Source of the DNA: Vreelandella andesensis | GTDB taxonomy: Bacteria > Pseudomonadota > Gammaproteobacteria > Pseudomonadales > Halomonadaceae | DNA length: 64,000 nt | NCBI RefSeq assembly: GCF_003989795.1 | Contig: NZ_RZHG01000027.1 | Location: 124,001-188,000, forward strand | Reading direction: 5' to 3' | Part shown: positions 44,357 through 59,300 of the stretch, piece after piece | How the letters are laid out: the number at the start of each line of letters is the position of its first letter | How positions within the stretch are numbered: the first letter of the stretch is position 1 | Program-made: the position numbers and the translations under genes | Notes under the pieces: generated by a model | Seen by the model: the letters and a program-made list of their open reading frames with translations, nothing else | The model's database searches: none | What the model was told of the DNA's origin: nothing

Positions 44357-47300
44357 ATGAACCGCCCTTTCCAGCCAACGCGTAAAATGCTTTCTACCTT
44401 AGTAGGTCGTTTGTCACGCAGTGACAAGACGCAGCGTGCGTACGCGACTAAGTCCCGCTTTATTTTTGAAGGCTTAGAACAGCGAGTGCTTTTATCTGCC
44501 GACCCGTTTACAGCGGCGTTGGAAGGGGGCGGTGATTTTGAGCTTCGAGTGGCCGAGGAGGAAGGCGAGCAGCAACTAATAGTGATGCAGCTGACCGATG
44601 AGGGTGATGAGCTGGTCGAGAAGTTCCAGATTGATAAAGCTCGCGAAGAAGGCACAGTGACGCTGAAGGCTGATGATGGCGAGAATATTGAGACAAACCT
44701 TTCCTTCTTGCTGGGTAATCACGCAGATGAAGTGAATGGTATCGAGTTCGTCTTTCTCGGGGGAGAGGGCGACGAGACGTTAGATATTAGTGATGCGGGC
44801 GGCGTCACAATTGATTTTCTGGCAGGTGATGGCGATGACCGTATTATTGATCAGGGGAGCGATGATGGACGCTGGGAGATTGACGTTGACGAAGGAGCCG
44901 GTAAGCGAGATAGCTGGCTGTCGTTTTCTGGCGTAGTTGATGTTGAGCTCGCTGAAAGTAATGGCCAGCACACGCTCAGCAGTGTTGAAAACACAGCCGC
45001 TACATTTTCTGTATTCGATCAGTCGCTGGTACTGATCGGCACCCACGACGACTCTCCAGAGGAGCGTGAAGGAATTACGTTTGACGGTGTGGCGACGCTT
45101 GAAGGACGCCATGAAGACACGCTCAGCTATGCCACGTATTTCGACGGTGTCGACGTTGATCTTTCTCAGAGCACAGCTACTGCACTAAACAGTATCTCAG
45201 GCTTTGGAGTACTCGAAGGTTCGAACGCTGACGATGTTCTGATCGCAGATGATGAAGGCATTACGCTGCGCGGCTTGTCGGGTAATGACATCCTCCAAGG
45301 CGGCAGCGGGAATGACACCCTGATAGGCGGCCCTGGCGATAATCTGCTGATTAATACGGGAGGGACAGACACCTTTGTTAGTGATACAGAGGGGGGTGAT
45401 GCTTTTCTCATAGAGCGCAACGAGGATGGTGCTGTCCTACGTCTTAGCAGTGATGAGAACGGAAATGCTGAAGTTGTCCTGAGTCACAGTGACGAAGGCA
45501 GTAATGAAAGTACATTATTGCGTTTTGTCGCTCCGCCTAGCGAGATCATTTTAGGGGCCGGTGCCGATAGTCAAGATATGACGTTAGATGCCAGTGGCTA
45601 TGGCCTCGGCAGTGTCACTTTTCAGATACAAGGCCGAGATGTAACGGCCACCGGCAGTTCAAGTGATGACTTGTTTGTGTTGTCGCCAAACGGTAGTGGC
45701 ACCCTAGACGGCGGTGGCTTCAACGATGAAGGTGATCTGCTCCAGTTGGAAGTAGATCAGAATATGGTCCTGGACGAAGACACCCTGTCGGTGTCTGGGG
45801 CCGCGCGTTATACCTTCGAGAATATGCAAGCCGCGATTCTTACCGGCGGCATCAGTGATAATACGCTAGATGCTTCTGGTTTTGAGGGCAGTGTACGGCT
45901 GGAAGGCGTTGCAGGCGAAAACGTACTAACAGCTAGCCAAGATGACAGTGTTCTCGTTGGTGGCAGTGGTAATGATGAGCTCATTGGCGGCGCGGGTAAT
46001 GATGTCTTGACCGGTGGTGGCGGAAACAACGAGCTTGACGGTGGTGGCGGTACTAACCAGGTGTTTGGCCAAACCGCACATCGGCTGACCCTAAGCGATA
46101 GCAGCTTAATACGCGGTGACCAGGAAGAGATTGTCAGGCTTACCTGGGACGGCAGCCAGGATGAACAGGTTCGCTTCTTCTACGGCGAGGATAATGATTT
46201 TGATCGCAGTGTAGCGCTGGCTGCCAACGCAGAAGCGCTGGAAGTGCAATATGCGCTGGAACAGCTCGACGGTATTGGACGAGGCAATGTCCAGGTAGAT
46301 CGCGAGCTATCTGATCAAGATGGCGTGAAGTGGTTGGTGCGTTTTGTTGGCGACTTTATGTCGGCCGATGCGCAAGGTAATGCCAGCAAAGAGCTTCTCA
46401 CGCTAGGTGCGGCTGCCGCTTCGCAAAGTGCGCTTAGTGTGCAGGCGCAACGCGAGCAGGCGCGCCGTTTCGGTGTTGATTCCCTCACCAATATTCAAGG
46501 CGGTCTACTACAAGCTCTGGAGTCGGGCGACGTGCGCCTTGACGCCAGTGCCTTTAGCGGTGATGTCTACTTTGAAGGCAGCGGCGGCCAGGATACGTTT
46601 ATTGGAAGCCTGGGGGATAACACCTTCAATGCCCTGGCAGGTGATAACCGCATTATTGCGGGCCAAGGGGTCAATACAGTGACAGGGGGGACGGGGACTG
46701 ATCATCTGATCCTGAACCTGTCCAGCGATACTTCCGATGTCACTCTGGAAGGCAGTGAATTTCGTATTACCGCCGATGGCAATGTAGTGACGTCGTCCTA
46801 CCAAGATATTGAGCGTGTCTCAGTCAATAGCGCTAACGACGGTGGTGCCCTTAACGTCGTCGCAAGCGACTACCACGGTGCATCGCTCTCGACCCGCTTA
46901 GCGGACCTCGTCAGTGACACTGTATTGAATACCATGATTGCCGAGGAAGAGAAGGGCGGCAGTATTAATGATGAGGGCCAGATTATTGACCCGCTGCGTC
47001 TGGGTGTTCAGGTAGGCGGCGGTGTTCAACAAGCAATCTCTTTTAGCGGCGCACGCCAGCTAGAAGATGTTGTAAATCAGCTGAATAACCTCGATGACGT
47101 TGAGGCAGAGTTTGACGCCTCATCGGGTCGTATCAGTGTGACAGCGACCGGCGACCTAACGCTCAATGCCTTGGGTAACGCCAACCAACAAGCAGCGCTT
47201 TCATCGCTGTTTAATGCACTCGGAATGCCGCTAGAAAACGTATCTGCCAATGAGTGGGAAAGTGACCGACTCGCTGCCAGCGGTATCAGTGTGGTGATGG

Positions 47301-50300
47301 CGGCCGATGCGGCGTTAACGGCAGTAGGTAGCCAAGGTAACGACCGTTTCCAGGTTAATCACGCTCAGGCACACAGCATTGATGGAAATGGCGGTGCGAA
47401 TACGCTTACGGCGTTCTATGCCGGTGACATGAAGCTTAACGACGCGTCGCTGACCTACGACTTTAACAACGTTGTAACAGACGAAGACGGCGAGATTACA
47501 GCCGATCAGCGGATTACTGCTGATCTAGCCAATGTGCACAATGTGACACTGACCGTAACTGATGATCCCACCGGGGCGCATATCGATGCCACTGACTTCA
47601 GCGGTCATCTTGTCCACATAGCCACCCATGTAGGTGGTTCCCTAATTGCTGCAGAGAGCGATAACACCCATACGCGGTTTGATGTCACCACCGATGGCCT
47701 CGCCGTAGACGCGGTCAACATTACGACCCATTCCGTGACACAGACCAGCCAAGTGCGTGCGTTCTCTAGCAATGTCGATACGCCTACGCTCGAGGGCCTT
47801 AAAGCCGTCAGCATTGATGGGTCTGCCGATCTTGTATATGCCTGGAATGGGGATGTAACACTGCAGGGACAGCCGGATCAGGAGCTTGAGATTGATCAAG
47901 CGATCACCCTGGCGGCGGATGGTGTTCTGACGCTACAAAATTTCTCAATCAAGACCACCAGTAACGATCTACTGTTAACCGGTGATGCGGTTCGCGTTGA
48001 GGGCGGCGAAATCTCCACGGGTGGCGGTAATCTAACCATCGAAGCGGCTGCTATTTATGTTGGGGAGGCCGCTGAACTCAATACTCGGGGTGGCTCAGAA
48101 GATGGTCAGCTGTCTTTGAATGCTCGCCCAATGGGCTTCCTCAATGGTGGCCCAACCAATGGGTTTGTGGACGTTGGGCTGTTTGACCTAAGTGTTGTTA
48201 TTGAAGAAGCCAAACTCAAGGCGGGAGATATCAATGTAGATGCCCGCATCATTGATCCTGATCGGTCTTTAATCCGTTTGGACAGCGGCAATGCCACGGT
48301 TAATAGCGGTATTGACGCCGCCGTTGGTTTTTTAGAAGGACTATCGCTGTTCGGAAGTATTTCTGTCTTGTTGGCAAGCGCTGATATTGAGATTGGTGCC
48401 GGTGCCGAGCTAATTGCAAGCGGCGATATTAAAATTGATAACGAAATTGAATTAACCGCTTCCATGGAACCCACCATGGCGTACGGCATTGGTGTATCTG
48501 TGGGCGTATTGACCGCGTATGCCAATGTCAATGTCCACGGTACGTTGACGGCGCAGGGAGACGTCGTCATCAACACGCGTGTTTCTACCACACAGGCGGC
48601 TACCGCCAATCCTTCGGGTATTAAAGGGTTTGCAGGCTCCGCTGCAGTCACGGTGTTGAAAACAGAGTCACGCGCTATGGTGTGGGAGGATGCCAAAATC
48701 ACTGCTGGGCGCGACGTTATTGTTGATGCTCGTACCATAGACAGAGGTGCTGTATCGGCAACCTCTAGTGTTGAGAAGGGTAAAGTGGGTGTCGCCATCG
48801 CCGTTGCAGTGGAGAACGGGCTGACGGAAGCGCAGCTAGCTGGCAACGTCTCGGCTGACGGTGCTATCAAGGTTAATGCGAGTACACAGCGCGAAAGTAT
48901 CAGCGGTTCACGGTTTATTTTCCTGCCCACGTCTTCTAATGGCGTCTCTGCTTCGGCGGGTACTGCCGAGCCAACACCGGGTAGCGTGATTGACGGTATT
49001 AGCGATAGCACCGAGGATCTGGCCAAGTCGCCACTGACGCTGCTTGACCCGCTAAAAGAAAAAGTAGGCGGCTGGGCAAGCCAGTTAGGTGAAAAGCTAA
49101 AGGTTGATCAGCTCAGTGAAAAGCTGTCGTTTGGTGGCGGTGGTGATGGCGAAAAGCTTGATCTTGCTGCCGGTATTGCAGTGATGGTCGATATCAACGT
49201 TGCGGAAGCTCGCTTGGGCTTGAAAGACGGCCTTGACCGAGAGGGCAAAGCGACGGCGGTGCGCTCGCAGATCGCCGCTGGCGGTGCGGTGGACGTCACG
49301 TCGTTGAGCCAGCATCGCCCGAGCGTGAGTGCGTCGGGTTCCGCAGCCAAAGATGGTGAGGCAGGCAAGGAAACCGACAATCCATTAACTCAGGCTATCA
49401 AGAAGCGTCTGGCTAAAAAGTCAGACAGTAATGCCAGTGCAGCTGGCAGCGCCAAAGATAAAAAAGACGAGAAGAACAAAAAGTCAGAAGAAGATCAAAC
49501 CGCCACCGTGGCGATCTCAGGGGCGGTGAGTGTCAGTGTATTGGACAACCAAGCACATGCCACGATCGAGGGGAATGTTGACCTTGATGCAGGAACGGAT
49601 AATAACCAAGACGACCGCGCCATTCGTGTCGATGCCCAGAGCATCAATGCCTTGGATCTTACCAGCGTTTTCGGTGCGAACCTGGTCACTAGTATTATTG
49701 ACTTGGTCAATGCAGAAGACGGCAGTGACTTTAGCAGTGATGACGGTGAGAAGCGTCTAGATAAGGGCAACAAGGTCATCGTCGCTGACGACCATACCGT
49801 CGGTGGCGACGCAGGCCATGTTTATGAATTTCTGGGAGACAACAATACGCTCATTGATCTGGCGGATGAGAACTTTGATAACCCAGATCATTGGGAAAGC
49901 CTAGGCACCCCACTAGAACAGCAAATTCCGGCGTTGATCGACACGGTTGCAGGGTATTTCTCCAGTAACTTCGGTCTTAACGGCAGCTTTGATACCTGGA
50001 CGATGGCAACGGCTTCCGGCGAGAAGCTTGCCTTGGCCGGTGCAGGTACTGTCTTTGTTTTAGATCAGACCAGCGATGCGCGTATTCGTGAAGGGGCACG
50101 TATTAACGTAGACGGCACCGATAGCGTCTCGAACATTGACGTGGACAGTGGCCGATCGGTCAGCGTGACGGCGAGCTCGCAAAACGACGCATTGAGCGCG
50201 GTAGGCAACATCAAGCTACCTGGGCTTACCGCTCCAGGTAGCTTTAATCTTGAGCGCTGGAAAGAGTCGTTCAGCAAGGACAAGTTCAATCCAAAAGAAA

Positions 50301-53300
50301 TAGGCAATAATTTCCTCGCCACCCAGGCGGATTCCGTGGCGATTGGCGCAGCATTTACCGCCAATATTCTCGGCAGCCAGACGCGCGCTGAAATTGAATC
50401 CGATGTCGTGCTAATGGCAGGCAGTCTTGACGTTAGCGCCGACCACCAGTCGATTGTGTTGGGCGTTGGCTCATCCGGCGGTAAGTCTCAAAAAGTGGCA
50501 TTTAACGCGTCTGCGGTTGCCAATGTTGTTCAAAACACCACCCAAGCTTGGATCGCTGATAACAGTTTCATCCGGGTGGGCAGTGGCTCTGTCGATAGTG
50601 ATGATAACGATAGCCCCGCCTTGCGTGTAAGCGCCAATGATGCAACTTACATGATTAACCTGACTGGCAGCTTCAACACAGGCGGTAAGGCGGCTGTGGG
50701 TGCATCAGCCGGGGTTAGCGTACTTGAACGAGACACTCGTGCCATGGTGGGCCGTGAAGTCAGCGGCTCTTGGGATGACAGCTCGCTGTCTAATCTACAG
50801 GGTTCCCTCGTTGTAGGCGGAGATGCCCAAGTAGCGTCAACCAACAGTGGTGTTGTGATCGACTTGGCCATCGCGGGCAGCATCGCAGGTAAATCCAAAT
50901 CGGGTGCCAGCAGCAGCTCCTCAACGGCGCCAGCTAAAGACGACCCCGGTAAGTGGCCTAATAACCAAGCAAACTATGACAACGTTCTTGGTGATATGCA
51001 GGGCAAGCTGGGCAGCGGTTCGGGTGGTTCGGGTGGTTCGTCTAGCAGTAGTTCCAAGATAGGCGTCAGTGTTTCAGGCTCTGTGGTTGTGCATGTGGGT
51101 AACGATAACACCACTGCGACAGTCCGTGGACTGGACACGATGGAGGTTGATGGCCGCGTCGATGTGGCCGCAAACGATGCCACGCAGATGGGAATGTTTG
51201 CCGGTGGTGCGGTGATCTCATTAAGTCAAAAGAGCGTTGCGGTCGCCGGCGCTGCGACTATCGCTGTGCAAAGTGGTTCGACGCAAGCAGGCGTTGCGGA
51301 CATTGATTACTGGCAGAGTGGCGATGTGGCGATTATTGCTCAGCGCGAAGGTTGGAGTGTGTTAGGTGCTGCTGCCATTGCGGTAGCAAAAGGCGCGAAA
51401 GGCGCAGGGGTCGCCGGCTCAGCCAGTGCATTAGTATCGACACGTACGGTTGATGCACGACTGCTGAATATTCGTTCTGGCAGCGCGGGGCACTTGAACG
51501 TGCAGTCACAAGACGCTGCCAACACCATTTTGATCTCAGGGGCTGTCGCCGCCAGCGGGATGGCGGGTGTCGGGGCCTCTGCGGCCGTCAGCTATATTGA
51601 GCATGAGGTCACTGCACTCGCTAGGAACGTAGGTGATGGTGATATCTCTGGTACCGCTTTTGGCGCTGAGAGCATCAGTGTCATGGCTGATAACGATGCC
51701 TTAATTATCTCGGTCGCGGCATCTCTGGGTATTGGCGGGGGCGGTAAAGGTTTCGGTATTGCCGGGACGGTCGGGGTGAATATAGTCAATAACACGACTC
51801 TAGCCGCCCTTGAAGACAGCAACTTGGATCTTGGGGGCGCCAGTGATACCAACGTCCTTGTAGACGCGACGGATTCAGCGAGTGTGTGGAGCCTGGCCGG
51901 TGCCTTAGGTTTTGGTAGTAAAGCAGGCTTTGGTGTCGCGATCGGTATCAATACGCTGACGAATAGTACCGAAGCGCGCTTGGCCGATACGCGCATCAAC
52001 CACGCTGATAGTGTGACCGTCGATGCGTCAGCCAGGGGGATTATTCGCTCAGCTGCCGTTGGGGTTGGTGTTAGCTCAGCCGTTGGCGGTAGTGGCAGTG
52101 TGTCGGGCAATATCATTGTCAATGAAATCAACGCTAACCTCACACGCGCTCGTTTAGAAAACACCTCCGGTGATGTGGCTGTCAGCTCTGACAACCAAGC
52201 CGTGGTTTTATCCTTTGCGGGGGCCGTTGCCGGTGGCACAAAAGCCGGTGTGGCGGGCAGTATCGCGGCTAACTTTGTCATTTTTGACCAGTCGGCTCTG
52301 GTGCATGGTGGTGATATTAATGCCAGCGCGCTTAAGGTATCCGCCATTTCCGATACGCTCGTTTTCTCTGTTGGATTTGGTGCGGCGGCGGCCGGTAAGG
52401 GTGGCTTCGCAGGTGCCGTCACGATTTCGACGATCGCTGGGCAGACCTTGGCTGAAATTGGAAGCGGTGCCACGGTGTCAGTGGACGGAGATATTGATGT
52501 TGAGGCGCAGGATATAACGCGTGTCGCGGTGATTGCCTTTGGCGCGGCTGGAGCGAGCGCGGTCGCCGGTGGTGGCAGCCTGAGCACCACGATTCTGGAT
52601 AATGCAGTGCTCGCGAGAGTGGCAGGTGACGCTGATTTAGATGCGGACGGTGGCATTAACGTTTTTGCTGGTCTGTCGGAAGAGAGTCAGCCGGTGCTGA
52701 GCTTACGCCAGCTTGGTATTGATGTTGACCTACAAGAATATGGAACCGGGTCGAGCGATACTGACGACCCGGGAGAAGCAGGGTTGGCCGCTCGTTCAGA
52801 CGAGTTTGATTTGTCTGCTGGGGTTATCAATATTAGTTTTGCCGGGGCCGGTGCTGGAACCGCTGCCGGCGCCGGCGCCGTTGGCCTGAACTGGCTGAGA
52901 AGCTCGGTGCGTGCAGAAGTTTCCGGTGGATCAACAGACCTTGATGCAGCCGGCGACATTAAGGTCATTGCGAAAGATCAATCTGCTGTGATTAACGTGG
53001 CCTTCGGTGTGGCCGGTGCCGGCACCGTGGCCGGTGGTGCAGCGATTGCATTCAACTATGTGGGCGGAGACCCAACCAACCCGTCTCGCAGCTTACAGTC
53101 TGAGGACGATATTGATACGTCTCAGGATCTGCTCATTACCAATGTGCAGGACGATAATGAGCGTGAATTCGTTGCAGGTGAAGTCGCGGCTGTCGTTAAA
53201 GGGGCTGCGCTTACCGCAGGTGGGGAGATCACCGTAGATGCCCAGGCCGAAAGTATCTTAGCGAACTTGACCGCCGGTGGAGCAGCCGCAGGCACGGTGG

Positions 53301-56300
53301 CGTTATCTGGATCTATTGGTATTAACTTTATTCGTCACCAGGTGGTTGCTGATATTAGTGACGGTGCGCAAGTCCTGGGTGACACCGTGCGGGTCAAGGC
53401 GGGCCTTGCGCCGATTTCGATCAATATTGCAGGTGCTGCCAGCGGTGCTGGCACAGTGGGCTTAGCTGGGGCGTCGGCCACCACGGATATCAACACCGCA
53501 GTAAAAGCCTCGATCAGGGGCAGCGCGACGTCTGTCACGGCTAGAGAAGGCGATGTGGTGGTTGAGGCGTTGATGCGTCGAATTACTGATGGGGCTTATG
53601 AAGGTCTAAAAGACCGTGATATTGCACAGGCTGATGTTGATAACACCGATCCTAACGCTGATGTCGAAGATGAAGATGACGATAAGTCTCCCCTCAGCGT
53701 GCTTGAAAGTGTGGGTCTTGTGGATACTGACGAGGCTCCCGACCTGCCAACACCCACCCAAGCGGGCGATCAAATCTTCACCGCTGCCATTAGTGGTGCT
53801 GGGTCAGGCACAGTATCGATTGCCGGCGCCTTATCACTGAACTGGATGCGCAGTACAGCGGAAGCTGTCATCGAAGGCGCAACAGTAGAAGCTGAAACAG
53901 GTGATGTTGTTGTCAAGGCTGAAGACCGCCTGGGCATGAATGCGTTTACGATTGCCGCCGGTGCGTCGGGTGCTGTCTCAGCGCTGGGTTACATGTCGTA
54001 TAACTATATTGGTGGAAACCCCGGTAGCAGTGGCGATGATGACACCAATGTTGTCCGTGCGCGCATTGATGATGCCAACGTCACCGCCAACAACATTGAT
54101 GTTCAAGCGATCTCTGACTCGGCGATCAGCTCCTATACGGTAGGTGCCTCGGTCTCCGTGTATGCCAGCATGGTGGGGTCGGTTGCACTTAACTTTACGT
54201 CAAAAGTAGTGGAAGCCCATGTGACGGGCTCTGAGCTGTTGGCGCGCGACGGCGATATTGTTGTCAATGCCCAAGACACCAGCACCATTATTTCGGGTGC
54301 TGTCCAGCTGAGTGTAGCGGTCTACGGGGGCAGTGTGGGTGTCACCGTGTCGCTCAATGACATTACGAATACCATTAGTGCAGGGGTTGAGGAATCAGAA
54401 CTCACCGCTGAAAACGGCGGTAGCATTATTGTGACGGCGGATGCGTCAGCCATCACTATGAACGTTGTTGGCGGCGTGAGTTTTGGCACCTTTGTGAGTG
54501 CCGCTGCCAATGCTGCGGCGACGGTAGGCGGTAATACGGTTGATGCTTATATTAAGGGACGCAGCAGTGATGCGAACTCCGACGATATCGTAGCCGATGG
54601 CCATGTGCTGGTTCACGCCAACAGTAATGATCGTAATTTTGTAATTGCCGGTACCGTATCAGCAGGTCTAGTAGCTGGCGGCATTGCTGTAGGCGTCAAC
54701 CTGATGGGCACCGATACGTCGGCGACCGTTGCGGATGAGGTCAGGGTGCTGGCTAAGGGCAACGGCAGTGAAGTTAACATCCTCGCCGGATGGGACAGCG
54801 ATAAGGGTGAGTTTGAAACGGAGTCAAACCGTGGCGTGGCGGTTCTAGCGACTAGCCGTATGCGTTACACCCACTATGCTGTCGCTGCAGGAGGTGGTGC
54901 AGTAGGCCTCGGCGCCAACCTGTCCGTTGATTCGATGGGAGGCTCCACGAGTGCCCGTGTTGAAAATGCACGTATTACCTCTGATCAAGATGTCACTGTG
55001 CGTGCGCTCCACGCTACCCAGGCTGATAGCGGCGGCGGTACTTTAGCCGGCGGTATCTTTGCAGGGGCCGCGGCTATCGACACGTCACTGGCCTCTCACC
55101 GAACACTGGCTGAAATTGTTGGTAATCGCAGTGATGTGATCAACGCTGATGGTGATGTGCGGGTTGATGCTCAGAGTGACGTGCGTCTTGAGACATCTGT
55201 AGTGGGTGTCAGTATAGGGTTGGTGTCAATTGCGGGCTCAGCCAGTGCACTGGACGTCTCCTCATCGACGTCGGCGCGAATCATTGGTGTTGCAGTCGAT
55301 GCTGACAACATCTTGGTCCAGTCCAAAAGCGAAACGTTGTTAACCTATATTGTTGGGACTGGAGCCGTAGGCATTTCGGCCAGTATTGGTGCTTCACTAT
55401 CCGTTGGCTTACTTAATCCTGACACCGTTGCCGAAGTGTTAGGCGCGAAGCTGACCGCCAGCGGTGACATCACAGTGGCTGCCGATCAGCGCGCTGCTGT
55501 TGAAGTCTCTATGGCTACTGCTTCCCTTGACGGCCTAGCGGCGGTAGCGGGCTCCGTCTCAGTATTAACTTCTGATGCGTCAGCCAGTGCTTTTGTCGGT
55601 GATTTGTTAGATACCGATGGGAATGTTGTCGCTAATAGTGTTTTAAAAGCTGACGACGATATCAATATCACGGCAGTAAACCGAACGATCATTAATCCCT
55701 GGGAAGAGTTCGCGGCTAATTTTATTGGCACGCTGGGTGCCGGTGGTGTGGCGGGTGCAGGGGCGTCCGTTGATGTCATGGTGCTGCGAGAAACGGTGTA
55801 CGCCACCATTGGCGATAACACCACACTTCTGGCAGGTAAGCGGATTAACATTGATGCCCACCTAGAGCGTGACTTGACGTCACTGGTGATGGGGTTTTCT
55901 GCATCGGTTGGGGCTGCGCTGACCGGCTCAATTTCTGTCCTTAGCCTGGGTCAAGGGCTACGTGATGGAACCCGCGATACGTTTATGGACGAGGACAACG
56001 ACCTTAGCGAGCTATTCAGTGACAGCTTTGGTAACGCGGACAGCTATCAACTCAATAATGATCGTCAGCAAGACGTCGACGACGTGCGTGTTGAGGGAAG
56101 TAATGATCCAGATGCTATTAACGCGCCTGTTGGCAGCGAAATCGATAACCCCAATGCTGACACTCAAGCTTCTCGTGATCGCGTCAATAATGGTTTGCTT
56201 GCCAATAATCTGAGTCCAGAGCTCCCCAGAACTAACCTTTTAGAAGGTGACATCACTGTTGGCGATGTGGGTGCCACCGTCGGCCGAAATGCGATCTTAA

Positions 56301-59300
56301 CGGCAGGCACTGATATTGATGTGTCTGCCAGGGAAACGCTGGACGTTGACGTTATTGTAGGTTCCGGCGGTGGGGCTTTAATCGGCGCGGTGGGGGCGTC
56401 AGTCTCAACCGTGGATAACGCTACCGCGACGACTGCAACGGTTTCTAGCAAAGCTGAACTACGCGCTGGCGATCGCATTCGTGTGGCAAGTGACTATGAT
56501 GCCAGCGTGAGCCAGGGCGCTTACGGTGGCCAACTCGCGCTGGGACTAGCGGCCTCGGGCCAGGTGGCTGTTCTTTGGGATGCCACACAGCAAATTGCGT
56601 CCGTAGAAGACGGTGCCCAGATTGCTGAGGCGAGCCACCTAGACATTATTGCCAATGCAAACCGCCACTACGCACTCGAATCGGCGGGCGGCGCGATTGG
56701 CATTGTGGGGATAGGGGTATCGGTCGCTACAGTTGAGCTAACCGGTTCGACCCGCGCTTATATCGGTGAAGGCGCCATGATCGGCAATGCCAGTGATGTC
56801 GGCTCTGCCGATAATGAAGGAGCACTCTCTTCAATTATTGATAATGTCAGCCTGACCGCTTCATCCAATGACAATATCGACATTTATGCTTTATCTGTTG
56901 GTGGCGGGATTGCAGGTGGTGCCGGCGTTGAGGTTACCGCCACACTTGAGAATAACGTAGACGCCTTCATTGGCAGCGGTACTCAGGTGTTGGCAGGCAA
57001 TGTGTTGCTTAATGCGACACAAACGCCCGTCATCGTGACTGACACCGTTGGTGTGTCAGCGGGTGGTGTGGCTGTCGATGTCACAGTGACTGAGATTACA
57101 CTCGGCGCGGACATCATGGCGACGTTAGGGACGATTACCAATGATCGTCAAGTTAATGGCGAAGACCTTCATATTACCGCTGAAACGCTGGGCGTGCAGG
57201 CGGCTCTCTTGCGTGACGAACACGACAGCAGTGTTAGCAGTGAAGGAACGGGCGCCAGCGGTTCAGTCATCGGAGTGTCAGCATCGGTACTGGACATTAT
57301 TGATCGCACGCGTGTTATTGCTGAGGTGGGTGCATCAGCGGCTGTGACGTTACAGGTGCTTCCGGCATTTCAGACTCAGCGTTTGCAAAAACTTAGAGAG
57401 GAGACTGCTGAGGGAGGGCTAGACGAAGAGTTATGGAGCGGCTGGACGGTTCCTGATGTAAACAATGCAGAATCACTGACCCTTGCGGATCTGCCATTCC
57501 AAGATGTGTGGTTTAACGTTGATGCGCGTCAGGAATCTCGTATTGATGCAGACATGGGCAGCTATGCCGGTGGTGGTATTGTTGTGGGTGTCGCCATTGC
57601 GCGCCTTAATCAGACGACCAACACCTTGGCTAGCGTTGGCGATGATGTGCGTATCGATATAGAGCGTGGCTATATTAGTGATGCTAGCGAAAACGCCGAC
57701 CAGGTGCTGTCTGTGAGGTCTGTGACTGAGCAGGTAGCACGTCTTAATACCGAAGCTGTTGCCGGTGGTCTGGCAAGCGGGGCAGGCGTTGAAGTATCTA
57801 TTTATAGTGAAAATAGTGTGCATACCAAGGTTGGCGATTCCGCTGAAATTGTAGCCTTTAATACGGATGCAACGCTGAACCTCTTGGCACGTCAAACGTT
57901 AGATGTGGATGGTACCTTGTGGGCATTGGGGGCTGGTCTTCTATCGGGCGCTGGTGCGCAGGCAAACTATGCATTGACTCCGGACACTCAGGTCATCATT
58001 GGTGAGGATGCGCTCTTAGATGCCGATGCGATTGCCGCACGCGCTACGACAGAAGTGTTCAAACGTGATGTAGTGCAGCGGGACTCCGGTGAAAGCTACA
58101 ACATACAAGGGGAAGCCTACGGCCTTGTTTCTGGAGCGGGTCTCGGGTCTAACATCACGCTATCAATTGCGACCGCAGTGACGGTACTCGACAACGCTCA
58201 ATTAACGGCCCGCGGTGAGTTTAATGCGGCGGACGGTAGCGGCGATATTAATCTGCGTGCCTTTAACAACCTCGATATTCGCGATCAATCTTCGATTCTG
58301 GCAGGTGGGTTGCTGGCAGGTACGGGGGCGACATCATCGTTTTTTGGAGTGGACGTTGAGGCCTCGGTTACCGTGGGTGCCAGTCATATTGATGCCCGTC
58401 GTGACCTTTACTTGGCGGCCAACACCCAGGCCAATATTGCCATTGTTCTCTTCCTGGATGCTTACGGCGCGGTAACCGTGACGGCTGGCACATCAGAAGC
58501 GTATCTCGCACCAACGAACAGCGTGACGCTTTCCCAGTCAGCTCAGGTAGAGGCAAGCGGTAATATTTGGCTTCTGGCGGGACGCGACAGTAATCGCATT
58601 GGGGATGCTTATCGCGTGGTATCGACCGTCGATACGCTGTCGGGCAGTCTGGCACCGGTTGACGTAGTCGACGCTCAAGCCATCCTTCAGCGCAATAACC
58701 TAATCACCGTCGAGCGTGACGCTTATGTGTCAAGCCTTGGTGATATCACAATATTGGCTGAAGATTTTGACGGTGCGGCGATGCTGGCCCGTGCGAAGGC
58801 GGTCAATTGGATTAATGCGGCACTGGGCGGCATCAACTCAGCGCTGGGTGGCACAGAGGCCCAGTCGGGTAACAGTACGGCTTCATCTAACGGTATCGTG
58901 ACCATTGATGGTCTTCTGGAAACTGGTCGTGAGCGCGTGCAGCGCCTGGTGATTGACCTTGCCGACGGATTTTCTATTGACGATTTGGATAATGCCGATC
59001 GCCCCCTGGAAGACATTTTTGTCGCTTGGGATCAGTTTAACGATATTGGTTTTACGCTCCGCCTTGGCAATGTTGAGACCAACCTGTTTGAGGAGTGGAG
59101 AGAAGCCAAATCACGCTTGGCAGAATACCGTGGCGTTGGTTCAAATAATGTCATTTCCAGCCTCCGTGACGAAGTGTCGCGTATTGAGGCCCGTCTTGAA
59201 GATCAAGGTTTCATCGATCCTGTCAGTGGAGCCGTCAATGATCCTGGGGTGATAGAGATTGTGCTTGATGATATTGATGCAACCGCTGGTCGCATCGATA

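Noticed and set aside
48106..49026. 306-residue minus-strand open frame within the adhesin gene
   Set aside because: It is antisense to the giant frame and is rich in Ser/Thr/Pro/Ala, mirroring the sense repeats. No start signal or domain is visible.
51592..52656. 354-residue minus-strand open frame within the adhesin gene
   Set aside because: It is a compositional shadow of the Gly/Ala/Val-rich sense repeats, with low-complexity Ala/Ser/Pro sequence.
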